Below are positions 35,598 to 43,006 of a DNA stretch of 53,819 bases, in pieces. Under the pieces are notes generated by a model, which saw only the letters and a program-made list of their open reading frames with translations, did no database searches and had not been told where the DNA came from. Every line of letters starts with the position of its first letter. Position 1 is the stretch's first letter. This DNA is from Alphaproteobacteria bacterium (GTDB taxonomy: Bacteria; Pseudomonadota; Alphaproteobacteria; RF32; CAG-239): the NCBI GenBank assembly GCA_017464685.1, contig JAFTYO010000008.1:1-53819 (forward strand), read 5' to 3'. The position numbers and the translations under genes are program-made.

Positions 35598-36395
35598 TTA
35601 TTTAAAAATTTCAAAAACTTTTTGACTAAGGTTAAAATTCGATGCTACCAAATTTTGGCTGGCAAAAATTTGTTTTATGTCTTCAACTCTTATGTCTTTT
35701 TGATCTATGGCTCTAACCGAACCGCCGGCTTCTTTAACCAAAAGTATTCCCGCTGCCATAGAAGAAATATGAGAATTTAAGCAAACAAAAGCATCAAGCT
35801 TACCACCGGCTAAATATGCCAAATCTTGTCCGATTGAACCGCTAATGCGCAAATCACCGGTTTTGGCGTTGATGGAAGTTAATATCTTTGTGCTGTTAAC
35901 AATGTTTTCACTGTCAAAATTAGAGCTTATTAAGGAACCGTTAAGTTCTTTAGTGGCCGAAACACGCAAGCGCTCATGATTGCGATATCCTTCTTTATAT
36001 GCGCCTTTGCCTTTCTCGGCAAAAAATGTTTCATCACGAGACGGATTGTAAACAACCGAACATATAATTACATCATTTTCAACCAATGCGGCACAAACGG
36101 CAAAATTTGGATTTCCATGTGCAAAGTTTGCAATTCCGTCAATGGGCGATACGGCAAAATAAGAACTGCAGGATACCTTGTCCGATGATGTAAATATCGG
36201 CAAGTCAGCTCTTATCTTGGCAAGTTCGATTTTTAAGTTTTTTTCAATTCGCGAATATGAATTAAAAACAAAGTTTTTGTTGCTCTTGATAGAATTTTGC
36301 AGTTGTTCCAACTCACAAAAATCTCTATCCAAAGATGAGGCCGATTTTTTTACGGCATTAACAAAAGCCGTTAAAAGAGGTGATACATAAGACAT
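35598..36395 (-). CDS. Inositol monophosphatase-family protein, probably inactive
   Basis: 265 residues of the IMPase/SuhB fold. The usual metal motifs are eroded. The GEE motif is replaced by the IFTSSDK region near 67-73. DPIDGTTNF is SPIDGIANF near 83-91, so the first Asp is Ser while Asp86 is kept. WDxAAG is SSMAAG near 210, with the Asp lost. The fold elements around them (VVYNPSRDETFFAEKGKGAY, ISGSIGQDLAYLAGGKLDAFV) remain. It is probably a pseudoenzyme. Its ATG overlaps the efp stop (TAATG), so it is translated with EF-P, an adjacency seen in other alphaproteobacteria. Confidence 0.82.
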   Translation of the reverse strand: MSYVSPLLTAFVNAVKKSASSLDRDFCELEQLQNSIKSNKNFVFNSYSRIEKNLKIELAKIRADLPIFTSSDKVSCSSYFAVSPIDGIANFAHGNPNFAVCAALVENDVIICSVVYNPSRDETFFAEKGKGAYKEGYRNHERLRVSATKELNGSLISSNFDSENIVNSTKILTSINAKTGDLRISGSIGQDLAYLAGGKLDAFVCLNSHISSMAAGILLVKEAGGSVRAIDQKDIRVEDIKQIFASQNLVASNFNLSQKVFEIFK

Positions 36396-36958
36396 TATTT
36401 AGCTCTTTCAACATATGTTGCTTCCGATGTTCCAACCACAATTTTATCACCCGTGTTGATAAACGGCGGAACCATAACTCTTACACCGTTGTCCAAAATG
36501 GCGGGCTTGTAAGAAGATGCTGCGGTTTGACCTTTTACAACCGGCTCGGTTTCAACAACTGTACAAATAACCTGCAAAGGAAGTTGAACGGATATCGGAC
36601 GAGAATTGATATGTGAAATGCGCACATCCATGCCATCGGTTAAAAACGGACGAGAATCGCCTAAAATATCAGAAGGCATGGTAAATTGTTCAAAAGTTTC
36701 GCTTTCCATAAAAGTAAGACCGTTGGAATCTTCAAACAAAAATTGACAATCTTTGTCTTCAACCATCATTTTTTCAACTGTATCTTCGGTGCGGAAACGT
36801 TCATTGGTTTTTGTTCCTTCTTCAACGGCTTTCATTTCTACCTGCATAAAAGCACCGCCTTTACCTGGTTTAATATGATTTGCTTTGGTGATTGTCCAAG
36901 GTTTACCTTTATATTCAATTACCCAACCGATTCTGATTGATCCTGCGAGTTGTTTCAT
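36395..36958 (-). CDS. efp: Translation elongation factor P
   Basis: Relieves ribosome stalling at polyproline stretches. 187 residues, three beta-barrel domains. The tip loop PGKGGAF carries Lys33, the residue modified by EpmA in many bacteria. Domains II/III include VIEYKGKPWTI and the C-terminal RVMVPPFINTGDKIVVGT. An AGATAAAAA region precedes the ATG. It is first in a unit with the IMPase-like gene. Confidence 0.97.
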   Translation of the reverse strand: MKQLAGSIRIGWVIEYKGKPWTITKANHIKPGKGGAFMQVEMKAVEEGTKTNERFRTEDTVEKMMVEDKDCQFLFEDSNGLTFMESETFEQFTMPSDILGDSRPFLTDGMDVRISHINSRPISVQLPLQVICTVVETEPVVKGQTAASSYKPAILDNGVRVMVPPFINTGDKIVVGTSEATYVERAK

Positions 36959-37032
36959 ATTTTTATCTCCATATTTACAATTTTAAGTTTGATTATTTTG
37001 TTAAAAGTGAGCTCAACATACTCTAATATTTA

Positions 37033-37548
37033 TTATTTCGCAACAAAAATTTTATATTTTGTGTCATCTAAAATCACAAAATCAGTCGTAAAGCTTCTAA
37101 AATCAACATCTTCAACCGGCAAAAGTGCAGATTGAAGTAAAAACATTTCACTAAACCATGAGGTAAGCTCTTTGACTTTTTCTTGTCCGTCAATCCAAGC
37201 TCTGAAAATTACAAAATCGGGCTCACATTCACCTACAAGCATTGCCTCGTGTCGGCGATTGCGACATATGGCACCAATAAATTTATTTTTTAAGCCTTGT
37301 GTTAAAGCCCTATAATCTGAAGCAATGTTTTCTGATTTTGATAAATCAACCATTGCTCCGTCAAAATTAAATTTGGCAACGGATTTATCATCAAAGCCAA
37401 GTACGAGTTTTTGTTTTTCTTTTGCCAGTTGAACAAATTTTGTAACAAACGAATCGGGTAAATCAGGTTTTAAGATAAAACACTGTAAATCAGCTTGTTC
37501 CAAAAGTTCAAATTTTTGTTCGGTAATGTGTATAATAAACTTTTGCAT
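37033..37548 (-). CDS. Degenerate ThiE-like (thiamine phosphate synthase family) protein
   Basis: 171 residues. The middle section (KFIGAICRNRRHEAMLVGECEPDFVIFRAW) fits the ThiE/TenI TIM-barrel strand-helix pattern, where ThiE has GVSCH...A..AG.DYV.FG. The pyrophosphate Gly loop and the Mg-binding Asp residues at the end of the barrel are not visible. A ThiE-like gene beside efp is known in alphaproteobacteria. The protein is shorter than a full barrel and probably lacks thiamine synthase activity. The frame ends 75 bases upstream of efp. Confidence 0.55.
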   Translation of the reverse strand: MQKFIIHITEQKFELLEQADLQCFILKPDLPDSFVTKFVQLAKEKQKLVLGFDDKSVAKFNFDGAMVDLSKSENIASDYRALTQGLKNKFIGAICRNRRHEAMLVGECEPDFVIFRAWIDGQEKVKELTSWFSEMFLLQSALLPVEDVDFRSFTTDFVILDDTKYKIFVAK

Positions 37549-37638
37549 AATCTTGTTTTGCTCTTGTAAAAAAAATTAAAAAATGTATTATAAAAAATAA
37601 TATATATGAACTCCTCAAAAAAAGGAAGTAAAAAATCT

Positions 37639-37902
37639 ATGGAATTGAAAAAATTACCGCAATCGGAAAAAGCATTAAACGAGCTTGAAAGTTTGTTGCA
37701 ACAACTTCAAGAAGTTTTGCAAAGCAAAAAAAATGCTCTTTTGCAACAAAGACAGTCTTATAAACATAATATGGCTGAAAAAACAAAACAGGTCGATGAA
37801 TTGAAACAAACAATCGCCGATACCTTAAATAAGGTAACAAATGTTGCTCAAAAAATTGATATGGTGTTAAAAGAAGATGGCTCAAGTAACAATAACAATT
37901 AA
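37639..37902 (+). CDS. Small coiled-coil protein upstream of ZapA
   Basis: 87 residues from ATG at 37639. AAGGAAG lies about 10 bases before it, whereas the ATG at 37606 has no ribosome site. Nearly the whole protein is predicted coiled coil (LNELESLLQQLQEVLQSKKN, KTKQVDELKQTIADTLNKV). It overlaps zapA by 26 bases. Alphaproteobacteria often have such a gene (DUF4164-like) before zapA, and a role at the division ring is inferred from that position alone. Confidence 0.72.
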   Translation: MELKKLPQSEKALNELESLLQQLQEVLQSKKNALLQQRQSYKHNMAEKTKQVDELKQTIADTLNKVTNVAQKIDMVLKEDGSSNNNN

Positions 37903-38320
37903 TTCTCGTGAATATGGCATTGCTTGTGGTGACGGACAAGAAGCGCATATTATAAAACTTTCTCGACTTTTAGATGAAAAAGCAAAGCTTTTGACTTCGG
38001 GTAACGGGCAAATTAATGAAAATATGCTCCTTGCAATGGTTGGTTTATTGCTCGCAGATGAACTTGAAGATGCCAAAAAAGGCATTGTCCCGACTGTTGT
38101 TTCTGAGCCGCAAGTAATTGAAAAGGTTGTTGAAGTAGAAAAAGTGGTGGAAAAAATTGTTGAGATAGAAAAACCGATAGAAAAAATCGTTGAGGTCGAG
38201 AAAATAGTGGAAGTGGAAAAAAATGCAGATTTGAGTGCTGTCGATGAGAAAATTTCTACAATAGTTTCCGAATTTTCAAAGCAAATCAGACATATTTCTG
38301 AAGAAATAAAAAATTTATAG
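37877..38320 (+). CDS. zapA: Cell division protein ZapA with Val-Glu-Lys repeat insert
   Basis: FtsZ-ring-associated protein. Residues 1-70 are the ZapA globular domain (AQVTITINSREYGIACGDGQ, LSRLLDEKAKLL, MLLAMVGLLLADEL). Residues about 85-120 are a low-complexity string of (V/I)EK(V/I)VE units, followed by a helix (KISTIVSEFSKQIRHISEEIKN). At 147 residues it is longer than the usual 100-130. The Val-Glu-Lys repeats probably extend the coiled-coil dimer. A hairpin terminator follows. No 6S RNA, often found after zapA, is visible. Confidence 0.88.
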   Translation: MAQVTITINSREYGIACGDGQEAHIIKLSRLLDEKAKLLTSGNGQINENMLLAMVGLLLADELEDAKKGIVPTVVSEPQVIEKVVEVEKVVEKIVEIEKPIEKIVEVEKIVEVEKNADLSAVDEKISTIVSEFSKQIRHISEEIKNL

Positions 38321-38330
38321 ATATATAATA

Positions 38331-38364
38331 AAAAAACCACCTCCAATTGGAGGCGGTAAAATTT
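38331..38364. terminator. Bidirectional terminator between zapA and DUF4402-like gene
   Basis: CCACCTCC and GGAGGCGG pair around AATT, with an A-run on the left and TAAAATTTT on the right. Confidence 0.75.
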
Positions 38365-38371
38365 TGAGCAA

Positions 38372-38836
38372 TTAATAAGTATAAGTTACAATGAATGAGC
38401 CTGTATATTCGCCAGCTTTTACATCTGTGGGGATTGAGAGACTACCAAGAATACGAGACGCTGTAGTACCCGTATCTTGAGTGGTTAATGAAACAGTCAT
38501 AGATCCATTTGCGCCTGTTAAAATAACACTTGTTGGTATTTTAAATTTAGTAGGGTCTTCCATCCGGCATACTGCAACTGAAGCATTTGATACACTGAGT
38601 AGATCTTCTGTTAAAGTGCTCGTTACTTCTTCATCAACATTATTATAATCTAGAGTTAATACAGAATCTTTGTTATTTTGTTTCATAACAATTGTACCAA
38701 AATTTAAATCCGTACAATCAATAGTACCAGCCACCTCAATTGTGGCTTTTGCGGTAACTTCGGCATAGTCTGTGGTTGCGTTTGCTGTGCCTGAAATCAT
38801 CAAAGCAACGGCAGTAGGAAGAAAATATTTTCTCAT
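38372..38836 (-). CDS. Exported DUF4402-like protein, copy 2
   Basis: 154 residues. The signal peptide (RKYFLPTAVALMISGTANA) is close to that of copy 1 at 23818-24330. The mature part shows the DUF4402 order: KATIEVAGTIDCTDLNFGTI, a Cys-containing strand (NASVAVCRMEDP), MTVSLTT and the terminal AGEYTGSFIVTYTY. Such domains occur in fimbrial or adhesin-like surface proteins. It is preceded by AAAGGATAAAATT and by the longest copy (C) of the dispersed upstream repeat. Two orphan 3' ends of the same family lie at 3494-3754 and 34754-34837. Confidence 0.75.
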   Translation of the reverse strand: MRKYFLPTAVALMISGTANATTDYAEVTAKATIEVAGTIDCTDLNFGTIVMKQNNKDSVLTLDYNNVDEEVTSTLTEDLLSVSNASVAVCRMEDPTKFKIPTSVILTGANGSMTVSLTTQDTGTTASRILGSLSIPTDVKAGEYTGSFIVTYTY

Positions 38837-38873
38837 AATTTTATCCTTTATATAAAAATTAAGTTTAAGTATA

Positions 38874-39029
38874 TTTGAAAGGTCAAAAACTCACCTCTCA
38901 TGTCGCATCATAAACCGTTTTTTTTTTTTGCAATTTATACGAGTCTTCTTTGTGGATAATTAGTCATTTATGAGGTGTATCTCTCAATATCGTCATACCG
39001 GTGCCTGAGCGTAGCGAAGATTAGACGCC
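38874..39029. repeat. Dispersed upstream repeat, copy C (full length)
   Basis: The longest of three copies. Bases 38874-38933 match copy B (24367-24426) and 38906-39029 match copy A (3387-3508). The centre is TGCATCATAAACCG-like text with a run of 12 T. It covers the region upstream of the DUF4402-like gene and leads into a palindrome at 39040-39060. Confidence 0.85.
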
Positions 39030-39039
39030 ACAACCTGAA

Positions 39040-39060
39040 CTCCGGCATCAAGTGCCGGAG
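39040..39060. repeat. Palindromic (REP-like) element
   Basis: CTCCGGCA and TGCCGGAG form a perfect 8-bp stem around TCAAG. It sits at the end of CGTCATACCGGTGCCTGAGC...GACGCC text, of which a decayed relative occurs at 3467-3520. The G+C is well above that of its surroundings. Confidence 0.6.
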
Positions 39061-39086
39061 TAACAAATAAGGAACGATTATACTAC

Positions 39087-39112
39087 AAAAAGGCGGCTTT
39101 AAGCCGCCTTTT
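39087..39112 (-). terminator. Terminator of the Cys-rich gene
   Basis: AAAAGGCGGCTT pairs with AAGCCGCCTTTT, 11 bases past the stop at 39124 on the minus strand. Confidence 0.85.
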
Positions 39113-39123
39113 AGAGTATGTGA

Positions 39124-40134
39124 TTATTTCAGGTATACATAGTAGTTGTTACCACTTGTTATCACTCCGCAGTGACTATCTACATAATGAGATATGGTTG
39201 AGATACCTGGAGGATTGCTAGTGCTGGAATAATTACATGCCGAGCTGGTACAACAATATTGTATCCATTGTTCCGTTAATGACCAAGTAGTGGCGCCGTT
39301 ACTTGTTGACTTCGTTGCAACTTTCCAACCACAAATGTCATAATTTGTTCCGCTTGCCGGATTAGATGAATCAAGTTTTGATATTGCTGAATATGACTGA
39401 TAATCACAAGTAAATGTGGTTGTTGAGCTACTACTATTACATGATGCTTCACATTCTTTTTGACGTTGACAATCAGAACTTGAATCACCATATTGTTCAC
39501 AAGCATCACCACAATCACAATCATTACTGCTTGTTTGACATATTTTGCAATATATCTCTCCGCCAGGGGTTGTTGCAACATTAAGTGAAGTTGCTTCTGT
39601 AGTACCACTCGGGCATGTGGTATATGCATCTCTATCAGCTCTACAACCGCTAAATACCGCACAGGTTGTATTACCATATTTCAGATCTGTTGTATTTATA
39701 TAATTTTCATTGTAAACTTTATATGTATCACTACATCCGTTAATTTTATAACAGGTTGTACTACCTATTGTACCGGCGTTTTCATATTTGAAATATGGTG
39801 AGTATCGACTATCATAACCGGCTGAGGTATTACAAGCTGTCGGTTCGAAGCAACCTGATGAATTGGAAGTACAAGTTGCATATGGATAATCTGTTTGACA
39901 AGCGCTTGCCGTAGAGTATTCACATTCGCATTTCATACAGTTTACCAATGATCCTGATGTGTTATAAGCACTATATTTTTCATATTCGGTAGAATATGTA
40001 GAACATGATGTAACATAACCTGTTTGGCAACCAGTTGCTACTTCACAGTCTAAATCTGCAAATGATTGAACTCTGGTTGTAAAAATATTAGTATCCAAAG
40101 CTTCTTCATTTTTACAACCTAAACCTGATAACAT
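39124..40134 (-). CDS. Cys-rich exported protein, C-terminal part (frameshifted)
   Basis: 336 residues, very rich in Cys, Ser, Thr and Tyr (for example CQTGYVTSCSTYS, CMKCECEYSTASACQTDYPY, CDCGDACEQYG). No signal peptide of its own, and the ATG at 40134 has no ribosome site. The text around its start (GLGCKNEEAL) continues the pattern that breaks off in the upstream frame (NKCYQV then TAG). An internal copy, TTCYKINGCSDTYK, shows what the joined sequence should look like. It therefore reads as the 3' part of one gene of about 730 codons, shifted by one base near 40120-40134. Confidence 0.65.
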   Translation of the reverse strand: MLSGLGCKNEEALDTNIFTTRVQSFADLDCEVATGCQTGYVTSCSTYSTEYEKYSAYNTSGSLVNCMKCECEYSTASACQTDYPYATCTSNSSGCFEPTACNTSAGYDSRYSPYFKYENAGTIGSTTCYKINGCSDTYKVYNENYINTTDLKYGNTTCAVFSGCRADRDAYTTCPSGTTEATSLNVATTPGGEIYCKICQTSSNDCDCGDACEQYGDSSSDCQRQKECEASCNSSSSTTTFTCDYQSYSAISKLDSSNPASGTNYDICGWKVATKSTSNGATTWSLTEQWIQYCCTSSACNYSSTSNPPGISTISHYVDSHCGVITSGNNYYVYLK

Positions 40135-41321
40135 TTATTGTAACCAAATGTTGCCAAAGCTTCAGAATACACGTGAGATCCCGGGCCGCCATTTATCATA
40201 TAGCCATTGCCCGATTTACAAGCACTAGGAGCCCAACAAGTTGTTTCCGTATTTTCGGAGCATAATGCATAATGAACTTCTGTTTCACACAATTCTTGTG
40301 TAGCATATTCACCTTCCGGGCAAACTTTTTCAGGCTCATTTTCATCAACCTCAGGTTGTCCCCCCCCCGAAATACAAACCAAAGCGCTTGCATCAAACGG
40401 ACAAGCTAAATAATCATCCTCACAAGAAGTTTCTGTGTAACCAAGATCAGCACAAACCGTCGCTGCAGTTGTACCACAAGTAACGGTATAATCCCAATAT
40501 CCTGCAGAACAACGGCAATTGTTACCGCAAATGCCGGTGTTTGCAATGTTAAACTTAGAATCATCACATGTTACATTGGTGCTTGACCCTTTATAATTAT
40601 AGTTGCCGTCAGTACAACCGTCCACACATGCAGGTTTTCCGCTTATATAAGTGTAGCCGCAAGTACAATTCGGAGCAACCCATGACTTACATTTATAATA
40701 CTTAGTTCCGCCAGGGCGTTCTGTACATGTCTCAGAATATCCTCTGCAACAATCAGATCCTGTATCTTCCCAAACATCTACAGTTAATGCCGGACAAGTA
40801 CATGTAGGATAATACGTGCCCGTGCTGTCAGTACATTTAACACCGCCCGGTGTAGCAGTAGAATCACACTTAAAATACTTGGTGGTATCACAGCGACATT
40901 CGGCATATAGTCCGTCACAAGACGGTCCATAACCTATCATACCCAGATCTTCACAATCTTTGTTATATTCCGGCTTACACTTACATTGATCTTTTTCACA
41001 TCTTGTAACTTCTATATTGGTGGAGCTTTTACCTGTACATGAACTACCCTCACATCTTTGGGTTGCATTGCAAGTTTCCCAATATTCATCATTCGAACAA
41101 CACTCTTGCGGTTTATACAAAGTATATCCGCCTTCTTGACATTTTTTCGCGTTTTCACTCGGGATTTCACATTGTTCTTGATCCGGACAATTTGTGCGCT
41201 TTACATAATCAGCACCAACATTACACTGACCGCCACCTAAAAAGCAAACTTTAGCTTCTGAAACACCGCTTAAACACAGCAACAACCCCAGAACAAATAA
41301 AGGAAACTTAACCTTGCACAT
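40119..41321 (-). CDS. Cys-rich exported protein, N-terminal part
   Basis: 400 residues with a Sec signal peptide (KFPLFVLGLLLCLSGVSEA). I chose ATG at 41321 because GGGGGAT lies just before it; the frame stays open to 41390. The mature part has dozens of Cys in EGF/EB-module-like spacing (CRCDTTKYFKC, CTCGYTYISGKPACVDGC, CGNNCRCSAGYWDY). Such proteins are typically secreted or surface-exposed and disulfide-stapled. A run of nine G (9 C on the plus strand, 40360-40368) encodes SGGG in a linker. The frame ends at TAG 40119-40121, overlapping the second part by 16 bases in the -1 frame. Confidence 0.72.
   Translation of the reverse strand: MCKVKFPLFVLGLLLCLSGVSEAKVCFLGGGQCNVGADYVKRTNCPDQEQCEIPSENAKKCQEGGYTLYKPQECCSNDEYWETCNATQRCEGSSCTGKSSTNIEVTRCEKDQCKCKPEYNKDCEDLGMIGYGPSCDGLYAECRCDTTKYFKCDSTATPGGVKCTDSTGTYYPTCTCPALTVDVWEDTGSDCCRGYSETCTERPGGTKYYKCKSWVAPNCTCGYTYISGKPACVDGCTDGNYNYKGSSTNVTCDDSKFNIANTGICGNNCRCSAGYWDYTVTCGTTAATVCADLGYTETSCEDDYLACPFDASALVCISGGGQPEVDENEPEKVCPEGEYATQELCETEVHYALCSENTETTCWAPSACKSGNGYMINGGPGSHVYSEALATFGYNKCYQV
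40360..40368. repeat. Poly-C/G tract of nine
   Basis: Nine consecutive C on the plus strand in a genome poor in G+C, inside the coding region of the Cys-rich protein. It is in frame in this assembly. Confidence 0.9.
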
Positions 41322-41433
41322 AATATCCCCCATAGGCAAAATAAACTTATTTGGGATTATTGTACCTAAAAAACTCCGAATTGTCAACAAGGCTTTTGAA
41401 ACAACTTACTAATGTAACATTAATGTAACATTA

Positions 41434-42030
41434 CTATTTGCTTTTTTGACGCAAATCTTCAATTAGATCGGCAATGCCGTTTTTAGATTTTTTAATATAT
41501 GCCGTATATTCATTTCGGGCAGTTATGGCAAGACTTACATTTTCAATGATGATATCGACAACTTTTAATGTTCCGTTTGTATCTTTTACTCTCCATACAA
41601 CTTTTGCCGGTGCACCTTGCTTCATAGGAACGGTGGTGTTTACAAAAATCTGATTTTTAGAATTTGATGCTGATGTTCCGTTAAAAATAAATTTTTTACC
41701 CTTAAATTCATCAAAACGTTTGGACCATGTTTTTATATTCATCTGACGATAAACATCTATAAATTCGGTGCGCTCAGTTGCTGTGGCGGTGTTCCAATAA
41801 CGGCCTAAAACAAATTTGCCGATAAAATCCAAATCAAGATATTCATTAAAAAGCTTTTCAAAACGTTTGTCTTTTTCTTCTTGCGAAACATTTGCATTTA
41901 TTATTTGTTCAATACCTTGTGTGGTTACTTTTTTAATAAAATTTTCCGCCTTTACCGAGTCTAACTGAGCATAAGAAGTCATTGCATAAAACATAAATAC
42001 ACCAAATACAACAGCAAATATTTTTTTCAT
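41434..42030 (-). CDS. mlaC: Phospholipid-binding protein MlaC
   Basis: Periplasmic shuttle that carries phospholipid between the MlaA outer-membrane complex and the inner-membrane MlaFED transporter. The signal peptide (KKIFAVVFGVFMFYAMTSYA) is followed by a 178-residue mature protein with the MlaC/Ttg2D pattern FIKKVTTQGIEQI, YLDLDFIGKFVLGRYW and VDIIIENVSLAITARNEY. It lies 28 bases after mlaA. The matching transporter operon is 36 kb away at 4.5-7.7 kb. Confidence 0.93.
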   Translation of the reverse strand: MKKIFAVVFGVFMFYAMTSYAQLDSVKAENFIKKVTTQGIEQIINANVSQEEKDKRFEKLFNEYLDLDFIGKFVLGRYWNTATATERTEFIDVYRQMNIKTWSKRFDEFKGKKFIFNGTSASNSKNQIFVNTTVPMKQGAPAKVVWRVKDTNGTLKVVDIIIENVSLAITARNEYTAYIKKSKNGIADLIEDLRQKSK

Positions 42031-42058
42031 TTTTTATACCCTTTCTAAAACCTGTTCT

Positions 42059-42811
42059 TTAAAAATCCGCCTCAAAATCAAAATCATAATTTGGGATATT
42101 ATCATCACTGTTATCAGCCTGCGAGCATAAACTTACAAATTTTTTCCTGTTTTGTAAAAAGGCTGATTTTGTAGCCTCATAATAATCAACCGAGCCTTGC
42201 TCCAAACTATCCAAAAGTTCCATGTTTTCAGCTCTCAAATTGATATATTTTAATCCGGTAGCACTCCAAACGATGACATTTGATTTTTCATCATCCGAAT
42301 TCGCAAGTGACCAATATAGCGGGCTTGTGTAAGAATCAGCCACCCAACCGGTTAAATGTCTGGGTGTTGACGGACCCACTACCGGCAAAACCACAAACGG
42401 ACCGTCAGGCACGCAATATTTTGCCATTGTGGCATCAAATGTATTTTTCTTTTTTTCCAAGCCCCAAGATGTTGCAATATCAAATGTTCCCAACAAGCCC
42501 AATGTGGAATTTATAACAAAACGACCTATTGAAACACCGCTGTTTTTAACTTCGCCTTGAAGCAAATTATTAACCATATATTGCGGCTCTTCTAAATTAT
42601 TGAAAAAAGAACTGACTCTGTTTCTGACAAATTGATTGGTAACTTTTTTATATCCCTTTGCTACCGGCTTAATTATATTTTTATCCAGTTGATAGTTAAA
42701 TTCAAACATTGCTTTATTATACGATTCAAGAGCACTTGTATCTTGCGTATTTACCGACGAACAAGACGCAAGCGTCAAAACCGTCATTAAAAGCAAACAT
42801 TTTTTATACAT
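42059..42811 (-). CDS. mlaA: Outer membrane lipoprotein MlaA (VacJ)
   Basis: Removes mislocalised phospholipids from the outer leaflet. The signal peptide ends in the lipobox TLASC at about residue 17. The mature protein carries the VacJ core: NKAMFEFNYQLDKNIIKPVAKGY, FNNLEEPQYMVNNLLQG and GRFVINSTLGLLGTFD, then PDGPFVVLPVVGPSTPRH. The 250-residue length is normal. It is upstream of mlaC in one unit. Confidence 0.95.
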   Translation of the reverse strand: MYKKCLLLMTVLTLASCSSVNTQDTSALESYNKAMFEFNYQLDKNIIKPVAKGYKKVTNQFVRNRVSSFFNNLEEPQYMVNNLLQGEVKNSGVSIGRFVINSTLGLLGTFDIATSWGLEKKKNTFDATMAKYCVPDGPFVVLPVVGPSTPRHLTGWVADSYTSPLYWSLANSDDEKSNVIVWSATGLKYINLRAENMELLDSLEQGSVDYYEATKSAFLQNRKKFVSLCSQADNSDDNIPNYDFDFEADF

Positions 42812-42938
42812 CAGGCTATCCTTTAGTTTTATTTTTTATTTATTCAATGTTATAAATATAGCAATTTTCTTTATTAAATCAACAAAAATATCTCTGATTT
42901 TGGTATGGTTTTGTTACAAACAAGAAATTTTTTGTGTT

Positions 42939-42967
42939 TTGCATATTGATTGTTATTGGCATATTAT
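42939..42967 (+). promoter_or_regulatory. Promoter of the DegT-family gene
   Basis: TTGCAT, 17-base spacer, TATTAT, about 40 bases before the ATG at 43007, which has AAGGA eight bases upstream. Confidence 0.7.
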
Positions 42968-43006
42968 TTGCCTCAGTTGAAAACTTTTAAAAAGGAAAAC
43001 TTTAAA

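Noticed and set aside
38321..38371. 6S RNA after zapA
   Set aside because: Only about 50 bases with a terminator hairpin lie between zapA and the next gene, too short for 6S RNA.
40112..40134. Programmed -1 ribosomal frameshift in the Cys-rich gene
   Set aside because: There is no canonical slippery heptamer or clear downstream structure, so a simple indel is more likely.
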